Shown one piece after another: positions 1 to 9,079 of a stretch of DNA of 33,750 bases. Numbering within the stretch: position 1 is the stretch's first letter; every line of letters starts with the position of its first letter. The stretch comes from Chryseobacterium gleum (GTDB taxonomy: Bacteria; Bacteroidota; Bacteroidia; Flavobacteriales_D; Sanyastnellaceae), in contig CAMAYP010000011.1 of NCBI GenBank assembly GCA_945862415.1, positions 1 through 33,750 on the forward strand, written 5' to 3'. The translations under genes were made by a program, and so were the position numbers. The notes beneath the pieces were generated by a model. The model searched no databases and was not told the DNA's origin. It worked only from the letters and a program-made list of their open reading frames with translations.

Positions 1-1318
1 TATCGTCGGTGGGGTAATAGACCAGTTCACCGTTACCATCCACCCAAACAGACTCCAATTGGCTGTCGGTAAAAGTGGCCGTTGCATTCTTTCCCTTTAT
101 TTGATTGAAGCGTAACTCAGGCCCCATGATACTGTCGTTCGCCTCTGCATCCGATACAATGAACGCATTGCCCAACACCAGGGCCTTACTCAAGGCCTGA
201 TTGCTCAACTCCAACTTCAACGTGTCGCCCGTTACCTGGTTTTGTGCGCTCCAGACAATAGGTTCTCTGTACATCCACAGCAAGCTGTCCTGCTGCATAT
301 AAACAACCGAATCGCAAAGGCCTTGGAGATCGCTTTTAAATATGCGCACTCCATGATATGCGTAAACAACCTGATTGCCTAAACTATCGGGCAGCGACTT
401 GAGCGTATCGGCATGCATAAACAGCGTATCGCCATCCAATATTTCAAGCAGCAAGGCACGTCCGGTTACATAACTCAACTCGTTACTTTCTAAATGCCTT
501 CCGTAGCTTCCAAGTATTTGAAACGTTTGCGTGGTATCACGGATCTGCACATTGCGAAACACTTCACCAACACCCTGCTTACCGTTGTAGTAAATGCTGT
601 CGCCTTTCAAGATGGTGGATCGGTCGCGAACCCAGGCATGCTTGCCAAAACGCGACTCGTCCTTCCTTGAATCGTAAAAACCATTCTCGCAATAAATCGA
701 AACGCTATCGCCTTCGATATTGGTCGGCCCTAAGAATGTCGTTATTTCATTCACACTTCGATACTGCATCGTATCGGTGCGGACGGTATACGAAGGGTTT
801 TTGAGCACTACATCGCGCTTAAAATTAAACACCTCTGTCTTGCCGTTGTAAGTTCCTTGTCGACTCGTCAAGGTGTTTTTGTTGGTGCTTGAAACGATGC
901 GACCACCTGTAACATAACGCGCTACCTCGTCCTTTACCCGATAAGTCAAATCGTTGCACGTAAGCGTCATGTCACGGTCGCGAAGCACCACATTGCCCGT
1001 GAGCAACGCTGTGTTTTGTAGCTTGTCAAAATGTAGAAAATCAGCATTAACAGTGCTGCCCGAAGACTCCAATATGCGTATTCGGCTGAATGCATCAAAA
1101 TCGTCGTTGGCAAAAAGGTAGGCACTATCGCAAAAGAATGAAGTGCCGTCGAGTTCCAGATGAACGTTTCCTAATAATCGCTGGGCGTCCACCAACGCCT
1201 TGTCGTATCGCAATTCGTCGGTGTGTATGAGTTTTACCTTACGCGGAGTGCCCTGTGCGATTATCTGCTGCGCATGCAGCAACAAAACAAAAAGACATGT
1301 GTAATAAAACTGTTGCAT
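1..1318 (-). CDS. OstA-like / LptA-family protein (partial, C-terminus runs off window)
   Basis: Not in the ORF track. Reverse-complement reading from the ATG at 1318 (MQQFYYTCLFVLLLHAQQIIAQGTPRKVKLIHTDELRYDKALVDAQRLLGNVHLELDG...) is open where spot-checked (around 660-720 and 1-60: LESVWVDGNGELVYYPTDD). Signal peptide plus OstA-like repeats. Confidence 0.75.
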   Translation of the reverse strand, partial: MQQFYYTCLFVLLLHAQQIIAQGTPRKVKLIHTDELRYDKALVDAQRLLGNVHLELDGTSFFCDSAYLFANDDFDAFSRIRILESSGSTVNADFLHFDKLQNTALLTGNVVLRDRDMTLTCNDLTYRVKDEVARYVTGGRIVSSTNKNTLTSRQGTYNGKTEVFNFKRDVVLKNPSYTVRTDTMQYRSVNEITTFLGPTNIEGDSVSIYCENGFYDSRKDESRFGKHAWVRDRSTILKGDSIYYNGKQGVGEVFRNVQIRDTTQTFQILGSYGRHLESNELSYVTGRALLLEILDGDTLFMHADTLKSLPDSLGNQVVYAYHGVRIFKSDLQGLCDSVVYMQQDSLLWMYREPIVWSAQNQVTGDTLKLELSNQALSKALVLGNAFIVSDAEANDSIMGPELRFNQIKGKNATATFTDSQLESVWVDGNGELVYYPTDD

Positions 1319-1358
1319 GCCGTAATTGGTTTTAACTGCACTTCAAATCAGTTATCTG

Positions 1359-2660
1359 CTATACAAATACAGGCTTGCGCTCTATCGTCTGTTTGCGGTC
1401 GGGCCCCACACTTACAACGGTGATAGGAGTTTCCAATTTATTTTCCAGATATACGATGTAGTGACTCAGTTCCGCTGGCAAACTCGTCTCTTCGCGCATG
1501 GCGGTAAGATCGACTCCCCATCCTTTCAAATCTTCGTAAACAGGTTGCACAGATGCCGGTGAAATATCAAAAGGCAAATCGGCCGAAGAACCTTCCGGAG
1601 TATTGTAATGCGTACAAACACGAATGGTATCGAACTGACTCAGCACGTCGGCTTTCATCATTATTAACTGGGTAACACCGTTGATCATGCAAGCATAGCG
1701 CATCGCAGGTAAATCGACCCAACCACAGCGGCGAGCTCTGCCTGTGGTAGAACCATATTCATTGCCAACCTTGCGCATGGCCTCACCGGTTTCATCATTC
1801 AATTCGGTTGGAAATGGACCACCTCCTACGCGCGTTGTATATGCTTTGAAAATACCGATAACTTCACCAATGCGATTGGGCGCAATACCCAAACCGGTGC
1901 AAGCACCTGCTGCAACGGTATTGGAAGAAGTAACAAACGGATATGTACCGAAGTCGATGTCGAGCATGGAGCCTTGTGCGCCCTCCGCGAGAATGCGCTT
2001 GCCCTCCTTAAGTGCCTTGTTGATGTAATGCTCGCTGTCTACAATGGTCAACTCACGAATGACCTGCACGCCGCGCATGAACTCTTCCTCCATGGTTTGC
2101 AGTTCTGCTGCGTCCATCGTGAAATGCTCTTCAAAACCCTTCAACAAATGCAAATGCTTTTGCTTGAGGGCTTCATATCGGGCGTTGAAATCGTCGCTGA
2201 GCAAATCACCGATGCGCAATCCGTTGCGTCCGGTTTTATCCATATAGCTCGGACCAATTCCCTTGAGTGTCGACCCAATTTTTCCTTCACCCTTAGAAGC
2301 CTCACTGGCTCTGTCGAGCAGACGGTGAGTGGGCACTATTACGTGTGCTTTGCGTGATATGAGCAATCTATCCTTCACGGGAACCTGTTTCGCAACGAGC
2401 GCATCAATTTCCTTGGCAAAAACGACCGGATCAATCACAACACCATTGCCAACGAGGTTGGTTACGTGGCTATGAAAAATGCCTGAAGGAATCGTATGCA
2501 GCACGTGCTTGGTGCCTTCAAACTCGAGCGTGTGCCCGGCGTTTGGACCACCCTGAAAACGGGCTATGATGTCATATCTTGGTGTAAGTACATCCACCAA
2601 TTTTCCTTTGCCCTCGTCGCCCCACTGGAGCCCGAGGAGTATATCTACTTTGTTGTTCAC
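1359..2660 (-). CDS. purA: Adenylosuccinate synthase
   Basis: Motifs LLGLQWGDEGKGKLVDVL, GGPNAGHT, KGIGPSYMDK, GSTTGRARRCGWVD; 433 aa. Confidence 0.98.
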   Translation of the reverse strand: MNNKVDILLGLQWGDEGKGKLVDVLTPRYDIIARFQGGPNAGHTLEFEGTKHVLHTIPSGIFHSHVTNLVGNGVVIDPVVFAKEIDALVAKQVPVKDRLLISRKAHVIVPTHRLLDRASEASKGEGKIGSTLKGIGPSYMDKTGRNGLRIGDLLSDDFNARYEALKQKHLHLLKGFEEHFTMDAAELQTMEEEFMRGVQVIRELTIVDSEHYINKALKEGKRILAEGAQGSMLDIDFGTYPFVTSSNTVAAGACTGLGIAPNRIGEVIGIFKAYTTRVGGGPFPTELNDETGEAMRKVGNEYGSTTGRARRCGWVDLPAMRYACMINGVTQLIMMKADVLSQFDTIRVCTHYNTPEGSSADLPFDISPASVQPVYEDLKGWGVDLTAMREETSLPAELSHYIVYLENKLETPITVVSVGPDRKQTIERKPVFV

Positions 2661-2700
2661 TGCTTAAAAAAAAAGACACGCGAAATTAGGGTGAAAATGA

Positions 2701-3135
2701 CTACTGCTTTCGGCGACCGTAGAAATTCAGCGAATGATGAAGGATTTCAATGCCGAAAATCTCTTCCAACGTTGACTTAATGCTCTGAATACGAGGGTCG
2801 CAAAATTCAAGCACCTCATTACTGTCTGTGAGTATTATATGGTCATGCTGCTGGTTTTGAAAGGCCCGCTCATAGTGGGCGGTGTTCTGCCCAAACTGGT
2901 GCTTGCGCACAAGATTACATTCAATAAGCAACTCAATGGTGTTGTACAAGGTTGCCCGCGAAACCCGATACTTCTTGTTTTTCATGCGTGAGTAAAGCGT
3001 CTCAACATCAAAATGGCCAGCTACTTCATAGATTTCAGCAAGAATGGCGAAGCGCTCCGGAGTTTTCCGATGCTTGTGCACCTCGAGGTACCGGGTGAAA
3101 ATATCTTTTACACTTTCCTGAATTTGCTGTGTCAT
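2701..3135 (-). CDS. Fur-family transcriptional regulator
   Basis: ORF 2701..3159; likely start is the internal ATG at 3135 ([48 protein letters not shown]...[14 protein letters not shown]). Fur winged-helix pattern. Confidence 0.88.
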   Translation of the reverse strand: MTQQIQESVKDIFTRYLEVHKHRKTPERFAILAEIYEVAGHFDVETLYSRMKNKKYRVSRATLYNTIELLIECNLVRKHQFGQNTAHYERAFQNQQHDHIILTDSNEVLEFCDPRIQSIKSTLEEIFGIEILHHSLNFYGRRKQ

Positions 3136-3209
3136 GAGGCCGCTAAGGTAAGGACGCACAGCAGTGCGTCCAAAGAACCACCCTTATCGAGGGCGCCCTC
3201 CATGCTGTC

Positions 3210-5447
3210 TTACTCGAATTCGCTCTCGATACGATCTACCGTAAGAACGCCCTCCACGGCCTTCAGCCTTTCGGTAAGCGAACTCAAGTGTTTCGTGTCG
3301 TGCACCAATACAATTACTTTACCCTGAAAAATACCATGGTTTGCTTCGAAGGATATGGCGCGCATGTTCACGTTCATATCGGTTGATATGATGTTCGTGA
3401 TGTTTTGCACAATGCCCACATCATCGATACCGGAAAACTTCAACCCCACTTCAAACTGAACCGATTCTGCATTGCGCCAGCGCGCCTTCATCACACGATA
3501 CGCATATTTACTGAGCAACTCCTGTGCATTCGGACAATTGGTGCGGTGAATTTTGATGCCTTCATTTACAGTAATGAAACCAAACACCTCATCGCCGGGA
3601 ATCGGATTACAGCAGATCGCAAGACTATAGTCCACCTTTTGTTGCTCGTCGCCAATGAGTAGCGCCTCTCCCTTTCCCTGAGTGGTAATTACCTTTTTCT
3701 CCGTTCCGGGTTCCGCAACGACCGACTTTTTATCGATTAGTTCCTCCTTTTCAAAACGGATGCGTGCTCCTTCGATTACATGCCCCTTCAAACGTGTCAA
3801 ATCGATAGAACCCTTTGCGATACGCACATACAGATTCGTTGCGTTGACGGTTTCAAAGTGCTTCACAAACTCATCAATGTTCTTGCTCAGAAAGTCAATC
3901 TTGAGTGAATTGAATTTACGTTTGAGCATCTCCTTTCCTTCATCCGCAATCAACTTCTTCTCTTCTCGCAGAGCATCCCGAATCTTATGGCGCGCACTTG
4001 CCGTTATGACAATGTTGAGCCAGTCCTCCTTTGGATGCTGTTTCTTGGAGGTTAGTATTTCTACCTGATCACCGCTTCGGAGTTTATGACTCAACGGCAC
4101 AAGCTTGTAGTTCACCTTAGCGCCTATGCACTGCGAGCCTATCTGAGAGTGTATATGAAACGCAAAGTCGAGTGAGGTCGCTCCTACCGGCAAGGTCTTC
4201 AAATCGCCGTTGGGAGTGAACACATAGATTTCTTCCGAAAACAATGACAACTTGAAATTGTCGATGAAGTCTATCGCATTGTCTTCAGGGTTTTCGAGCA
4301 CATCGCGCACTTGACTCAACCAACGATCGAGTTTACTCTCGGGACTTTCGGCCGCGTCTTTATACTTCCAATGCGCAGCAAATCCCTTCTCGGCTATTTC
4401 ATCCATGCGCACCGAACGTATCTGCACCTCCACCCACTTACCCGAAGGCGACATCACGGTAGTATGCAACGACTCATAGCCACTGCTCTTGGGAATACTG
4501 ATCCAATCGCGCAGTCGTTCCGGGCTTGGCTGGTAGAAATCGGTTACGATGGAATACACTCGCCAACAGTCACTCTTTTCGGCTTCCGATTGCGTGTCAA
4601 GAATAATCCGTATCGCAAAAACATCGTAGATTTCCTCAAACGGCACTCCCTTCTTCACAATCTTATTCCAAATGGAATAGATGCTCTTGGTGCGACTTTT
4701 TATTTCATAGTTCAATCCCGCCTTATCTAACGCCCGTCGAATGGGCAATGTAAATGCATTGATAAACCGTGTGCGAACTGCCTGTGTTTTCTGAAGCTTG
4801 CTTACAATCTCTTCGTATGTCTCAGGGTCCTTGTATTTAAGCGCAAGATCTTCGAGCTCCGTTTTAATGTTATACAGCCCAAGACGATGAGCAAGCGGTG
4901 CATACATGAAGAGCGTTTCACTAGCAATCTTCAGTTGCTTTTCTCGCTTCATGTGGTCGAGTGTGCGCATGTTGTGAAGACGGTCGGCGAGCTTCACCAA
5001 AATAACACGCACATCATCGCTGAGTGTGAGGAGCATCTTGCGGAAATTCTCAGCCTGGTCGCTTGCACTGTCGTAATTACTGACCCCCGAAATCTTCGTC
5101 AGACCATCGATAATGGTGCGTTCGCGCTTACCGAATAAATTCTGAATATCGTCGAGCGTGATTTCGGTGTCTTCAACCGTATCGTGCAGAAGGGCGCATA
5201 CAATGCTCGTTGTGTCGAGGCCAATTTCCTCTGCCGCAATTTTCGCAACCGCAATGGGATGATAGATGTATGGCTCACCACTTTTGCGGCGCATATCCTT
5301 GTGTGCCTCTGCACTCAGCTCGAATGCCTTGCGAATGCGCATGCGGTCGGCGCGCGACTTGGAGCGGTGACAAACACGAAGCAGTGCGCGGTATCGGCGC
5401 AGGATTTCTCTCTTCTCTTCTTCTAAATCAATGTCGGCAGGTATCAT
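3210..5447 (-). CDS. RelA/SpoT-family bifunctional (p)ppGpp synthetase/hydrolase
   Basis: HD hydrolase (HPIAVAKI, ALLHDTVEDT), synthetase (KSIYSIWNKI, GYESLHTTV), TGS and ACT regions. ORF extends to a TTG at 5456; ATG at 5447 preferred. Confidence 0.96.
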   Translation of the reverse strand: MIPADIDLEEEKREILRRYRALLRVCHRSKSRADRMRIRKAFELSAEAHKDMRRKSGEPYIYHPIAVAKIAAEEIGLDTTSIVCALLHDTVEDTEITLDDIQNLFGKRERTIIDGLTKISGVSNYDSASDQAENFRKMLLTLSDDVRVILVKLADRLHNMRTLDHMKREKQLKIASETLFMYAPLAHRLGLYNIKTELEDLALKYKDPETYEEIVSKLQKTQAVRTRFINAFTLPIRRALDKAGLNYEIKSRTKSIYSIWNKIVKKGVPFEEIYDVFAIRIILDTQSEAEKSDCWRVYSIVTDFYQPSPERLRDWISIPKSSGYESLHTTVMSPSGKWVEVQIRSVRMDEIAEKGFAAHWKYKDAAESPESKLDRWLSQVRDVLENPEDNAIDFIDNFKLSLFSEEIYVFTPNGDLKTLPVGATSLDFAFHIHSQIGSQCIGAKVNYKLVPLSHKLRSGDQVEILTSKKQHPKEDWLNIVITASARHKIRDALREEKKLIADEGKEMLKRKFNSLKIDFLSKNIDEFVKHFETVNATNLYVRIAKGSIDLTRLKGHVIEGARIRFEKEELIDKKSVVAEPGTEKKVITTQGKGEALLIGDEQQKVDYSLAICCNPIPGDEVFGFITVNEGIKIHRTNCPNAQELLSKYAYRVMKARWRNAESVQFEVGLKFSGIDDVGIVQNITNIISTDMNVNMRAISFEANHGIFQGKVIVLVHDTKHLSSLTERLKAVEGVLTVDRIESEFE

Positions 5448-5586
5448 CGATGGCAAAATACCTCATCGGCAATTAGGATAATAGTCCGTTTTCGCAACAT
5501 TTTCATAATGAAGCGTGGATAAGATTGCGGCAGTGGAGATTCATGCGTATACCACGAATACACGAATGACCTGAATGAACCCGACA

Positions 5587-7074
5587 TTAGTAATCCTGCA
5601 CCGGCTGCAGCATGCCTCGGGTTTGAATACCCACCATAATCCAGTTTTCGGTAGTCATTTGCGGACCCACTTTTTCTGCGCGCAAGTTGTGGCGGGCATA
5701 CACTTCCCAACGGGATGTTTCAGACAATGCTCTGCTCAGCGTGAAGCCATGAAAAACGGTCCGGTGCAATTCGCCTTGCAGCATTTCATGCCCGAAACTT
5801 CCGCCGTATGGGTTAGCGTAGGAGCGGGTAATATTTCCCCCGAAGTTGTCGATTACACCATCCGCATCAGCGTCATAGTCGCGACCGAAAGCAGCTGCAT
5901 TCAACTGCTCAGATACAGTCCACAACTTCTTCACGTAGCGCACTCTCAAACACGACTCCACGAAATTGGAACCCAACGGGTGCGCCATCGATTGGTTAAT
6001 ATGCGTCCAAGCTTGTATAGAGCTACCGTGCGAATAAATGAACGGACGAGCGATGTTCACTTCCGCTAAAACCTCGAGTCCCTTGCCCGGTGTATTCCAA
6101 CGCAAGCCTAGCTGCCCTGCGATTTTATTTCCCCACCAATTGCTGCTGCGTTTGTAGAGCTTCAGATTGAACTCATCGAGCACGAATTGACCATACAATT
6201 GCAATGAACGGGTTACACTCCATCGAAGCGAGGCAGCCAACATTACATTGTCGGGTGAACCTAAGCTATACTCCACCGGCCTATAGAAAATCAATGGATT
6301 CATGTAATACAAATCGAGCCCTCGCCGGCTAAGCGTATCGCGATTCTGCCATACCACCCATTCGTACAACGATGCATTCAGTTTCGGCGTGATTTGATAA
6401 CTCAATGCATGCATGGCGCCGTACTTCACTCGGGCATTCGAAAGCGTTTGGCCCGACGAAATATCGCGCAACCGCATCCACAAATTCATATACCTGAACT
6501 TGCCCAGCGTAGTCGTTAGCTTGAAATAAGGAGCTGGTGAGGCATGGTCACTCAAAATCAAGGATCGATAACCATCACCCCAAAATTGCTTGGCCTTGCC
6601 CAACTCGAGTGAAACATGTTTACCGGCGTTGTATTTCACATGACCGAATGTGTAATGCGTGTGGTAAAGATGGCTCATGTTATCGTGCACGGCATAACCC
6701 AAACCCGACAAATACCCTTCGCTTTCGGCTCGATGCTCCAGATAGGAAGGCAATAGACCACCTGCCAATGCATATCCTGCTTGAAGCGACCATCTTTTTC
6801 CGGGATTCCAGCGTAATTGACCGCCAAGCCACGACACCGAAATTGGACGCGCACCATAGCCCGCTGCCAGATTGACCAAGGGCTGCAGCTGAAACCGCTT
6901 TTGTATTTCAAGCGAATCGCTCCAATTTGTGCTGGGTTGCATTGGAAAAAGTGAATTAACGGATAAGCCGCTTCGATAATTTCCGAATCCGCCGGCAGGC
7001 TCTTGGGAACGTGCATTGGCGCTGCACATGAGTGCAACCACTATCAGTGATAGGTAAGGAATCAGTATCCGCAT
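5587..7074 (-). CDS. Outer-membrane beta-barrel protein, capsule-assembly Wzi / RemB-like
   Basis: Signal peptide (MRILIPYLSLIVVALMCSANARSQEP) from ATG 7074; KAKQFWGDGYRSLILSDHASPAPYFKL motif shared with the second copy at 26304..27878. Confidence 0.7.
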   Translation of the reverse strand: MRILIPYLSLIVVALMCSANARSQEPAGGFGNYRSGLSVNSLFPMQPSTNWSDSLEIQKRFQLQPLVNLAAGYGARPISVSWLGGQLRWNPGKRWSLQAGYALAGGLLPSYLEHRAESEGYLSGLGYAVHDNMSHLYHTHYTFGHVKYNAGKHVSLELGKAKQFWGDGYRSLILSDHASPAPYFKLTTTLGKFRYMNLWMRLRDISSGQTLSNARVKYGAMHALSYQITPKLNASLYEWVVWQNRDTLSRRGLDLYYMNPLIFYRPVEYSLGSPDNVMLAASLRWSVTRSLQLYGQFVLDEFNLKLYKRSSNWWGNKIAGQLGLRWNTPGKGLEVLAEVNIARPFIYSHGSSIQAWTHINQSMAHPLGSNFVESCLRVRYVKKLWTVSEQLNAAAFGRDYDADADGVIDNFGGNITRSYANPYGGSFGHEMLQGELHRTVFHGFTLSRALSETSRWEVYARHNLRAEKVGPQMTTENWIMVGIQTRGMLQPVQDY

Positions 7075-7122
7075 CGCGCCGCTAAAAGTAACAACACTTC
7101 GGAACTTACACGAACGAATGGT

Positions 7123-8079
7123 TTGTGGAAGAACCGACACACTATCTTGCGCGCCGCAAAACACCCGTCTGTGCAAGACCAACCCTCGGCAACTCCCAAA
7201 CCCTCAAAGTCATCGTTCGTTCGTGATTTGGCCATGCTATTCAAGCTGAGACTCACCTTGTTAGTAATCATATCGGCGGTACTCAGCTACTACATGGGTA
7301 CCGATGAAACGAATAGCCAAACGTTGGCAGCACTTTGCATTGGCGGATTGTTGCTCACCGGCGGAAGCAACGGACTCAACCAAGCATTGGAGCGCGAATG
7401 GGACAAGCTCATGCTGCGCACCCAAAACAGACCCATCCCTACCGGCCGCATGTCCTTGAGATTAGCCATTGTGCTTTCCATGACTGCGGGCATTTTAGGC
7501 ATACTTATTCTGTGGTATTACTGCGGCACTGCTTGCGGAATTCTAGGGGCTGCCGCATTCATTCTTTATGTGGCCTTTTATACACCCATGAAACGTGTAA
7601 GCAGCCTCGCTGTTTTTATCGGGGCATTTCCGGGAGCGATTCCCCCCATGTTGGGATATGTGGCCGCCACCCAAGATTTCGGCCTCCAGGCAGGGCTGTT
7701 GTTTGCACTTCAATTTATGTGGCAGTTTCCTCACTTCTGGGCAATCGCTTGGGTAGCTCACGACGACTATGTGCGCGGCGGATACAAACTCTTGCCCTTC
7801 AACGAAGGTCGCAGCAAGGCCACAGCGTATCAGATTCTATTGTACTCCTTGTTTCTGATTCCGGTTAGTCTGCTGCCTTGGGCGCTGCCTTTCGAAGCCC
7901 CCATGACTGGCAACATAGCGGCAATTGTAACTGTGGTTGCCGGTGTTGTCATGTCCTATTATTCCTTTTTACTTGTAAAATCTTGCGATACTGCCGACGC
8001 GCGTAAAGTGATGTTCGCATCCTTTTTCTACTTGCCTGTTGTGCAGTTAGCCTATGTGCTCGACAAATTACCCGGATGA
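7123..8079 (+). CDS. ctaB: Protoheme IX farnesyltransferase (heme O synthase)
   Basis: UbiA-type motifs: NGLNQALEREWDKLMLRTQNRPIPTGRM, PMKRVSSLAVFIGAFPGAIPPMLGY. ORF start at 7123 is TTG; true start may be further in. Confidence 0.94.
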   Translation: MWKNRHTILRAAKHPSVQDQPSATPKPSKSSFVRDLAMLFKLRLTLLVIISAVLSYYMGTDETNSQTLAALCIGGLLLTGGSNGLNQALEREWDKLMLRTQNRPIPTGRMSLRLAIVLSMTAGILGILILWYYCGTACGILGAAAFILYVAFYTPMKRVSSLAVFIGAFPGAIPPMLGYVAATQDFGLQAGLLFALQFMWQFPHFWAIAWVAHDDYVRGGYKLLPFNEGRSKATAYQILLYSLFLIPVSLLPWALPFEAPMTGNIAAIVTVVAGVVMSYYSFLLVKSCDTADARKVMFASFFYLPVVQLAYVLDKLPG

Positions 8080-8134
8080 TAACACTCGCAACTTTGAAGA
8101 CACTCATTTGTTATAAACCGAAATACCCGTCTCT

Positions 8135-8920
8135 ATGAGTCAAAACGCTCCAACCCCGACTTCCGCCAAAATCGATGTGTTTGAAGGCCTGGATCCCGCC
8201 ATCAAAATTCGGACACGCAAAATGATGATGTGGTTTATCGTTTTCGCCATTGTGATGCTATTTGCCGGAATTACCAGCGCCCTCATCGTGCTCTATGGAA
8301 AGCTGATTTGGCTGCACATGTCGCCTCCTGCCTATTTCTGGCTGAGCAATGCCTTCATCGTCGCGTCCTCCGTAACGCTCATTCTGGCCCTTCGCGCTTT
8401 CAAAAGAGGCAATCAGTCGTTGGGCCTGACCTTGCATACAATCACACTAGCACTTGGAATTGCGTTCACCATCTCTCAACATTCCGGTTGGAAGCACATG
8501 TCTTCCAGAGGCCTTGGATTCACTATTACTCAAAACGAGCAAGGACTTTCAGCATATCGTTGGAATACGCTTGGAAAACTCACCGGAGAGTATGGCACAG
8601 ACTTCTGGTTCGAGATGAATAACGAACGGCTTGTGAAAGAAGGCAACGAGTTTTACAAACCCAGCGATCCATCTCGCCCCGTAACGAACTCAGTTATGAC
8701 CACCTTCAACGCGTTTGGTGCCATGCTGAGCGTAGTCATCTACGTGCATATCATTCACCTCGCATTCGGACTTATCTACCTAATCATAAATACCGTTCGC
8801 ATCGCAAAGGGCCGCATCAACAAGGACAACACACTCAGTATTTACATAAGTGGCATGTATTGGCACTTCCTCGGAGGACTCTGGCTGTATCTGTTCTACT
8901 TCCTCTTCTTCTTGTTTTAA
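8135..8920 (+). CDS. Heme-copper oxidase subunit III family protein (first copy)
   Basis: Multi-TM protein with KMMMWFIVFAIVMLFAG and YISGMYWHFLGGLWLYLFYFLF, typical subunit III start and end; downstream of ctaB. Confidence 0.85.
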   Translation: MSQNAPTPTSAKIDVFEGLDPAIKIRTRKMMMWFIVFAIVMLFAGITSALIVLYGKLIWLHMSPPAYFWLSNAFIVASSVTLILALRAFKRGNQSLGLTLHTITLALGIAFTISQHSGWKHMSSRGLGFTITQNEQGLSAYRWNTLGKLTGEYGTDFWFEMNNERLVKEGNEFYKPSDPSRPVTNSVMTTFNAFGAMLSVVIYVHIIHLAFGLIYLIINTVRIAKGRINKDNTLSIYISGMYWHFLGGLWLYLFYFLFFLF

Positions 8921-9079
8921 TCTTATTTAGAAACAATTTAAACTAAGTCGCTGCCTCAGCCGTAACGAGTGCTTCAGGGTGGGAAATCAGCTTTGCAAAC
9001 ATTGCTTGTCAATTTTTTTAACGCGAGCACCCATCCAAGGCGATTTGATTAGTAAACTTGCGGCAAATTTTCAGATCGT

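Noticed and set aside
1974-2357. 127-aa plus-strand ORF
   Set aside because: Antisense to purA.
5575-6069. 164-aa plus-strand ORF
   Set aside because: Antisense to the Wzi-like gene, no family features or clear start context.
7335-7868. 177-aa plus-strand ORF within ctaB
   Set aside because: Alternative frame of the conserved farnesyltransferase; composition atypical.
8921-9079. Possible small RNA or gene in the 159-bp gap between the two subunit III genes
   Set aside because: No clear hairpin-plus-T-run terminator or convincing promoter pair; the 61-aa ORF 8979..9164 overlaps the next gene in another frame.
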